The notes under the pieces are model-generated. The model did not search any database. It was given only the letters and a program-made list of their open reading frames with translations, and had not been told where the DNA came from. The position numbers and the translations under genes are program-made. This document shows, piece after piece, positions 32,901-36,585 of a stretch of DNA of 36,585 bases (positions are counted from its first letter, which is position 1; every line of letters starts with the position of its first letter). This DNA comes from Cyclobacteriaceae bacterium (lineage in GTDB: Bacteria > Bacteroidota > Bacteroidia > Cytophagales > Cyclobacteriaceae), in contig JALSJF010000271.1 in the NCBI GenBank assembly GCA_026989505.1, positions 1 through 36,585 of the forward strand. Reading direction: 5' to 3'.

Positions 32901-33830
32901 CTAATGATGGCCGGCATACTTCTCGCCAGCCTCGATCTTTAGCGGCAAGCGGTTGGCTTCATGCGGAAAAAGACAGGTGGCAAATTGGGTAAAAGCACAG
33001 GGCGGGTTAAAAGCTTTGTTGAAATCGATATAGGTAACACCCTTTTCATCGGGCCGGGGTACGTAGAGGTAACGGCCGCTGCCATAGGTTTCATGGCCGC
33101 TGGTCTGATCATAGATCATGACAAAATATTCTTCATCACCGGCATGGCCCACCGGCTCCAGTGTATAGGGTTTTCCCTTCAGGGTAAAATGTAAGGCCCC
33201 GGGCACGGGCTGCTCCAGGTGCATACCCACCTGGTTATGCACCACTACTGTTTTAGGCGGGTGGTAGGGTTCATAGGTAGCTTTTACCCGCCATTTTGGG
33301 TCAATGGGGTAGGTTGCAATATGGTTAAAGGTAGTTAGCAGGGGATGGTTATAATCTTTCAGCCGGATGCCGTATTCTATCCCCCGCTTGATAATAAACC
33401 AATGCAAATCGCCAAAGCTCATGGTACGCTTAAGCCCGCTGCCGGTATACACCAGGGCGGTATCGGCCGTTATACCCCCGGCAATTTTTACCTGCCCGGG
33501 CAGTTCAGGCACAAACCACACCGAATCGTTCCCCAGGATGACCGTGCCCAGATAAGGTGCCGCCTTTACAGGGAAAACAAAGGTGTTGCTGCTATCGGCC
33601 CCGATGGTACTGACCTCATCTGTCAGCCAGTACAAACCCGCCAGGTTAAGGAAACCGGTGGGGCCCTTTAACGAATCGATGCGCAACTGCTGCCAGCGCT
33701 TAATGGCGGCTATATAATCCGCCTCTGCCTGGTCACCGGTGGCGGTGCACCCCGGTAACAGCAAAGGCAGGATGAGCATCAGCATAAACCAGCCAAAGCC
33801 ACGGCCATATTTACTGCTGGCCGTTACCAT
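32901..33830 (-). CDS. DUF1684-family lipoprotein
   Basis: A 309-residue lipoprotein (lipobox LLLPGC, Cys28) whose body matches the DUF1684 pattern: 'WQQLRIDSLKGPTGFLNLAG', 'DLHWFIIKRGIEYGIRLKD', 'ETYGSGRYLYVPRP', 'IDFNKAFNPPCAFTQFATC' and 'PHEANRLPLKIEAGEK'. The family has no assigned enzymatic role that I know of. The ATG at 33830 overlaps the end of the upstream flavoprotein gene by 20 bases, so the two are probably translated together. Confidence 0.85.
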   Translation of the reverse strand: MVTASSKYGRGFGWFMLMLILPLLLPGCTATGDQAEADYIAAIKRWQQLRIDSLKGPTGFLNLAGLYWLTDEVSTIGADSSNTFVFPVKAAPYLGTVILGNDSVWFVPELPGQVKIAGGITADTALVYTGSGLKRTMSFGDLHWFIIKRGIEYGIRLKDYNHPLLTTFNHIATYPIDPKWRVKATYEPYHPPKTVVVHNQVGMHLEQPVPGALHFTLKGKPYTLEPVGHAGDEEYFVMIYDQTSGHETYGSGRYLYVPRPDEKGVTYIDFNKAFNPPCAFTQFATCLFPHEANRLPLKIEAGEKYAGHH

Positions 33831-35286
33831 TGTGGGCTTTGAGGTGGAGCAAATCGTTGAGGGCATACGGTTTAAAGGTGGATTTGCCGAGGAAGAGGCG
33901 AACGCACTCCTGGATACCTTCGGGGATGGAAGGGTGCGGGTGAACACATTCGGCTATTTCTTCGATACCTTTGTCCATGGAAATGAGCAGGGCGATGGCC
34001 TGCATGGCGCTGGAGGCATGTTCGCCCACCACGCGCAGGCCGATGATTTTCATGGCTTCATCGTTGGTGACGAGCATTTTAACAAAACCCTGGGTGTTGC
34101 GTTGGGCGATAGCCCGCGGGATTACCTGGTAGTCAACCCTGGCCAGTTTGTAATCGATGCCTTTTTGCCGGGCCTGGATTTCATTGAGCCCCACCCCGGC
34201 TACTTCGGGGTTGAGGAACATGATGGTGGAAATATTTTCATACACCAGCTTGCGGGCGGGGGTACCAAAAATGCGTTCCACGGCATAACGTCCTTCCAAC
34301 TCACCTACATTTACCAGGGCAATGTCGGCCGTAATATCGCCCACGGCATAGATATTGGGCACACTGGTCTGGGTATCATCATCAATAATACCGCGGTTGT
34401 CCATCTCCACCCCTACTTCCTCCAGGCCGAGGTTTTCATAGTTAGGCACCCGGCCCACCGATACCAGGGCTTTTTCAACATGAAACACTTCCTTGCGGCC
34501 ATCGGTATAGGCCAGTTCATATTCAACCTCACCATCAACAATCTCCATACGGACCATGCGTGCGTTGCGGTGGATGAGGATATCGTGGGCCTCCATATTC
34601 TGTTCGATCACTTTTACCACATCTTCATCTTCAAACGGCAGGATGCGGTCGCCCTTATCGATAAGGTTGACTTTCGTGCACTTCATCGAAGAGAAGATAG
34701 TGGCAAATTCGCAACCGATTACCCCCGCGCCCAGAATAACCATACTTTTGGGAAACTCTTTGAGGTTAGCGATGCCATCGCTGGTCATGATGATATGTTC
34801 GTCAATGGGAATACCGGGCAATTTTCGCGGACGGCTGCCGGTAGCAAGGACAATGTACGCGGTTTCTATAGTCAACACTTTACTGCCGGTGGTTATTTCC
34901 ACCTGGTGGGGCGATTTAAGGTAGGCCCGCCCCCTGATGAAGGTAACTGGCTTGGCTTGGGCCCCGTTGCCGCCATGCAGTTTTTGCAGATGTGAGAAGA
35001 GCATATCTTTCCGCTCCTGCACGGCTGCGGCTACCTGGTCTTTAAGCTCATTAAAATTAATTTCCGGGGTGCTCAGGTTATAGCGTGATTTATGCCTGTA
35101 GAGGGCATCGACATTGCGGGCCAGTTCCCACCAGGTTTTAGAAGACAAGGCCCCGTTGGTTACCCCGGCACCGCCCAACTCGCCTTTTTCGATGAGCAGT
35201 ACTTTTTTACCAAAATCAACGGCCCGCATAGCGGCCGCATAGCCTGAGGGGCCGGCACCAATTACACATAGATCGTATTTTTCCAT
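33811..35286 (-). CDS. Dihydrolipoyl-dehydrogenase-like flavoprotein lacking the redox disulfide
   Basis: A 491-residue pyridine-nucleotide:disulfide oxidoreductase fold. FAD binding is seen at 'DLCVIGAGPSGYAAAM' (5-20) and 'NIYAVGDIT', and NAD(P) binding at 'MVILGAGVIGCEFA'. The dimerisation domain keeps the His-Glu pair, H451 and E456 in 'HPHPSIPE'. The redox-active CxxxxC of the family (usually GGTCLNVGCIPSK) reads GGAGVTNGALSSK at 38-50, so both cysteines are lost (Gly41, Ala46). It cannot use the dithiol chemistry of lipoamide dehydrogenase. NAD(P)H oxidase, transhydrogenase or quinone reductase activity is possible. No 2-oxoacid dehydrogenase genes are nearby. Confidence 0.85.
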   Translation of the reverse strand: MEKYDLCVIGAGPSGYAAAMRAVDFGKKVLLIEKGELGGAGVTNGALSSKTWWELARNVDALYRHKSRYNLSTPEINFNELKDQVAAAVQERKDMLFSHLQKLHGGNGAQAKPVTFIRGRAYLKSPHQVEITTGSKVLTIETAYIVLATGSRPRKLPGIPIDEHIIMTSDGIANLKEFPKSMVILGAGVIGCEFATIFSSMKCTKVNLIDKGDRILPFEDEDVVKVIEQNMEAHDILIHRNARMVRMEIVDGEVEYELAYTDGRKEVFHVEKALVSVGRVPNYENLGLEEVGVEMDNRGIIDDDTQTSVPNIYAVGDITADIALVNVGELEGRYAVERIFGTPARKLVYENISTIMFLNPEVAGVGLNEIQARQKGIDYKLARVDYQVIPRAIAQRNTQGFVKMLVTNDEAMKIIGLRVVGEHASSAMQAIALLISMDKGIEEIAECVHPHPSIPEGIQECVRLFLGKSTFKPYALNDLLHLKAHNGNGQQ

Positions 35287-35301
35287 TTTAGTCTGGCCAG
35301 C

Positions 35302-35508
35302 CTACTCCTTTTTGGCTGCTTTGGCCCTGGTGGCCTTGGGCTTAGGGGGTTTGGCAGCCGTTGCTTCAGCTTTTGGTTTGGCCGTTGCCGTAGCCTTTTT
35401 GCCGGCAGTAAGTTCCGTCTGCAACTTTTTGGCCTTCCTTGGCCTGCGTACACCGTAGGTACCGTTAATAATTTTTCCTTTCCTGGTTTTCTTATCTCCT
35501 TTTCCCAT
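35302..35508 (-). CDS. 30S ribosomal protein THX with C-terminal basic extension
   Basis: A 68-residue protein. Residues 1-26, beginning MGKGDKKTRKGKI and ending with GVRRPRK, match the small-subunit protein THX, which is normally only about 25-30 residues long. The remaining roughly 40 residues form a Lys/Ala/Pro/Thr-rich tail like a histone H1-type or ribosomal tail. The ATG at 35508 is chosen because the THX core begins there. It is encoded 15 bases before the Lpd-like gene on the same strand. Confidence 0.8.
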   Translation of the reverse strand: MGKGDKKTRKGKIINGTYGVRRPRKAKKLQTELTAGKKATATAKPKAEATAAKPPKPKATRAKAAKKE

Positions 35509-35612
35509 ACTTATTATCACTTTAGATTACGCATATTAGCCAATATTAAGCAAAAAACAAATGATTTTCGGGCTAATGGGTAAAATTGTGGATAGAGTTG
35601 GTAGTGTAGGGC

Positions 35613-35620
35613 TATTTTTG
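35613..35620 (+). promoter_or_regulatory. -7 promoter box of small unknown gene
   Basis: TATTTTTG is an exact TAnnTTTG match that ends five bases before ATG 35626. A TTG at 35586-35588 is a possible -33 element at a spacing of 24. The transcript would start at or next to the start codon. Confidence 0.5.
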
Positions 35621-35625
35621 TGTTG

Positions 35626-35859
35626 ATGGCACAGGTAATCTACCAATACTATAAAAAAGAGCTGCCGGAGGCTACTATTCTGGTGCGTATTGACCCGGGC
35701 ACCCTGATGGGGCTGGAGTTGATCATTTTACCGAGCGGGGAAATCAGAAAAACAGCCCGGCAGTTTGATGCCGGTATTTACGAAGAACTTGAGGTTGACG
35801 AATTCAGCCGGGGCAAGGCCCTGGCGTTTAACCTGTTGCTTGCCAGGGCCGGGGAGTAG
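35626..35859 (+). CDS. Small unknown cytoplasmic protein
   Basis: A 77-residue acidic protein (MAQVIYQYYKKELPEATILV and onward, ending LLARAGE) with no signal peptide, membrane helix or known motif. GTG 35620 lies two codons upstream in frame, but it overlaps the promoter box. Good codon use and a promoter box support a real gene. It converges with the restriction-type gene, with a 16-base gap. I do not recognise its family. Confidence 0.6.
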   Translation: MAQVIYQYYKKELPEATILVRIDPGTLMGLELIILPSGEIRKTARQFDAGIYEELEVDEFSRGKALAFNLLLARAGE

Positions 35860-35875
35860 AATTCCCCAGAACACT

Positions 35876-36585
35876 TTATTTATTCATCTTCGGCACAATT
35901 GTCTCTGACGAATTGAACTTTACTAATTTCACCCAATCAATTTTTCCTTTAGCGTCACAAAAATCGTTACCAAATTCTCTGGTGAATTTATTTATCCTTT
36001 GGGAATATGATTCTATAAACTCCTCATTTCTTTGCCTGGCGTTATGTCCCAGAGGTTCAATAATTTCAGTGTACAAATCCGCATTACCAGAAATAAACTC
36101 CCAGAACTTTTGACCACAATATTTATAATAGTCGCCTTTATCCGGGCTGCTGTCTCGCCCATAGCAACAACCATTTACCGCTACTATATTAAGTTGTGAG
36201 TTGCTTGTTCTTAATGTCTTTTTGGCAGTTTTAAAATCTGAAATCATCTTAGAAATCTGGCTACTATTGCCCCAATTTGGCCCGGATTTTATATTAACAA
36301 TGTATCTTCTTTCACGGTTATCAAATTCTAAATCAACACCAACAATACCAGACTTCTTCCCTCCATAAACTTTACTATTGATAAATATTGCAAGACCTTC
36401 TAACCAATCGCCAAAGATTGTTTCCTCATTTGAAGAAATATGAGCGTCAACCAATCCTTTAACAATCTGTTCTGCTGTTAAAACATACTTTGCTTTAAAA
36501 AGGTATGGATTCTTTCTTCTTAAAACCTTTGTCAAGCTTAAACTGTCAAGACTTGAAATTCTTTTTTGGTGAAAAATACCAATAT
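35876..36585 (-). CDS. PmeII-like type II restriction endonuclease (5'-truncated by window edge)
   Basis: At least 236 residues. The frame stays open from the stop at 35876 to the right edge, and the first in-frame start (TTG 36535) lies inside it, so the real N-terminus is outside the window. 'KNPYLFKAKYVLTAEQIV', 'GDWLEGLAIFI', 'GGKKSGIVGVDLEF' and 'YIVNIKSGPNWGNSSQ' match my recollection of PmeII-family enzymes. The D-L-E-F ... I-K-S stretch fits a PD-(D/E)xK nuclease core. Composition is clearly more AT-rich than its neighbours, suggesting horizontal transfer. A cognate methyltransferase would be expected beyond the edge. Confidence 0.68.
   Translation of the reverse strand, partial: IGIFHQKRISSLDSLSLTKVLRRKNPYLFKAKYVLTAEQIVKGLVDAHISSNEETIFGDWLEGLAIFINSKVYGGKKSGIVGVDLEFDNRERRYIVNIKSGPNWGNSSQISKMISDFKTAKKTLRTSNSQLNIVAVNGCCYGRDSSPDKGDYYKYCGQKFWEFISGNADLYTEIIEPLGHNARQRNEEFIESYSQRINKFTREFGNDFCDAKGKIDWVKLVKFNSSETIVPKMNK

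Noticed and set aside
33739-34995. Long plus-strand open frame (418 codons) across the flavoprotein gene
   Set aside because: It is antisense to a gene with clear FAD and NAD(P) motifs. The His/Gly/Phe-rich composition is typical of a reversed coding strand, and it has no recognisable domain.
1-36585. CRISPR array, tRNA, rRNA, insertion sequence or prophage
   Set aside because: I read the intergenic regions on both strands and saw no regularly spaced repeats, cloverleaf, ribosomal RNA stretch, transposase or phage structural gene.

Overview
The window comes from a Bacteroidetes bacterium. Evidence: a SusE/SusF-type surface lipoprotein next to starch genes, many lipoproteins with short lipoboxes, several exact copies of the Bacteroidetes -7 promoter element TAnnTTTG, weak Shine-Dalgarno sequences, a FatA/FatB-like acyl-ACP thioesterase and ribosomal protein THX. 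Base composition looks balanced to moderately GC-rich by eye, except for an AT-rich restriction-type gene at the right edge. No rRNA, tRNA, insertion sequence or CRISPR array was seen. The species cannot be named from the sequence.

Region 1 (1-11457) is a starch/maltose utilisation locus. A SusE/SusF-like lipoprotein runs off the left edge. It is divergent from a LacI-family regulator, which is followed by a five-gene unit: two GH13 amylase lipoproteins, a GPH/SLC45-like sugar transporter, beta-phosphoglucomutase and a GH65 maltose phosphorylase. The logic is surface or periplasmic hydrolysis, import of maltose, phosphorolysis to glucose plus beta-glucose-1-phosphate, then conversion to glucose-6-phosphate. 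Three copies of a GCAAACGwTTGC palindrome flank the regulator gene and are its likely operators.

Region 2 (11550-24733) is mostly housekeeping or unassigned: an unknown lipoprotein with a clear terminator, a 1002-residue TerB/FHA-like/ABCG fusion transporter, a 2,4-dienoyl-CoA reductase-type SDR followed by a MOSC protein, an OmpA-domain coiled-coil lipoprotein, a uridine/nicotinamide-riboside-kinase-like enzyme, a membrane-anchored VWA protein, an XRE-S24 regulator with a small partner gene, an acyl-CoA ligase and an acyl-ACP thioesterase. The thioesterase seems to have a leader of about 290 nt with nested inverted repeats.

Region 3 (25088-26133) is a two-gene cassette matching 'mobile mystery protein' A (XRE-type DNA-binding) and B (Fic domain), an overlapping pair that looks like a toxin-antitoxin module.

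Region 4 (26260-32105) is a [NiFe]-hydrogenase locus. hypABC run leftward and hyaABCD rightward from a shared intergenic region that holds a three-hairpin element and an FNR-like box. The small subunit has all six cysteines of the oxygen-tolerant [4Fe-3S] proximal cluster.

Region 5 (32119-36585) has a MORN-repeat lipoprotein, a DUF1684 lipoprotein, a lipoamide-dehydrogenase-like flavoprotein that lacks both redox cysteines, ribosomal protein THX with a long basic tail, a small unknown protein, and an AT-rich PmeII-like restriction endonuclease cut by the right edge.

I saw no single unmistakably new system. The best candidates for new biology are the Fic/XRE cassette, the ABC fusion, the cysteine-less Lpd-like enzyme and the structured leader before the thioesterase.
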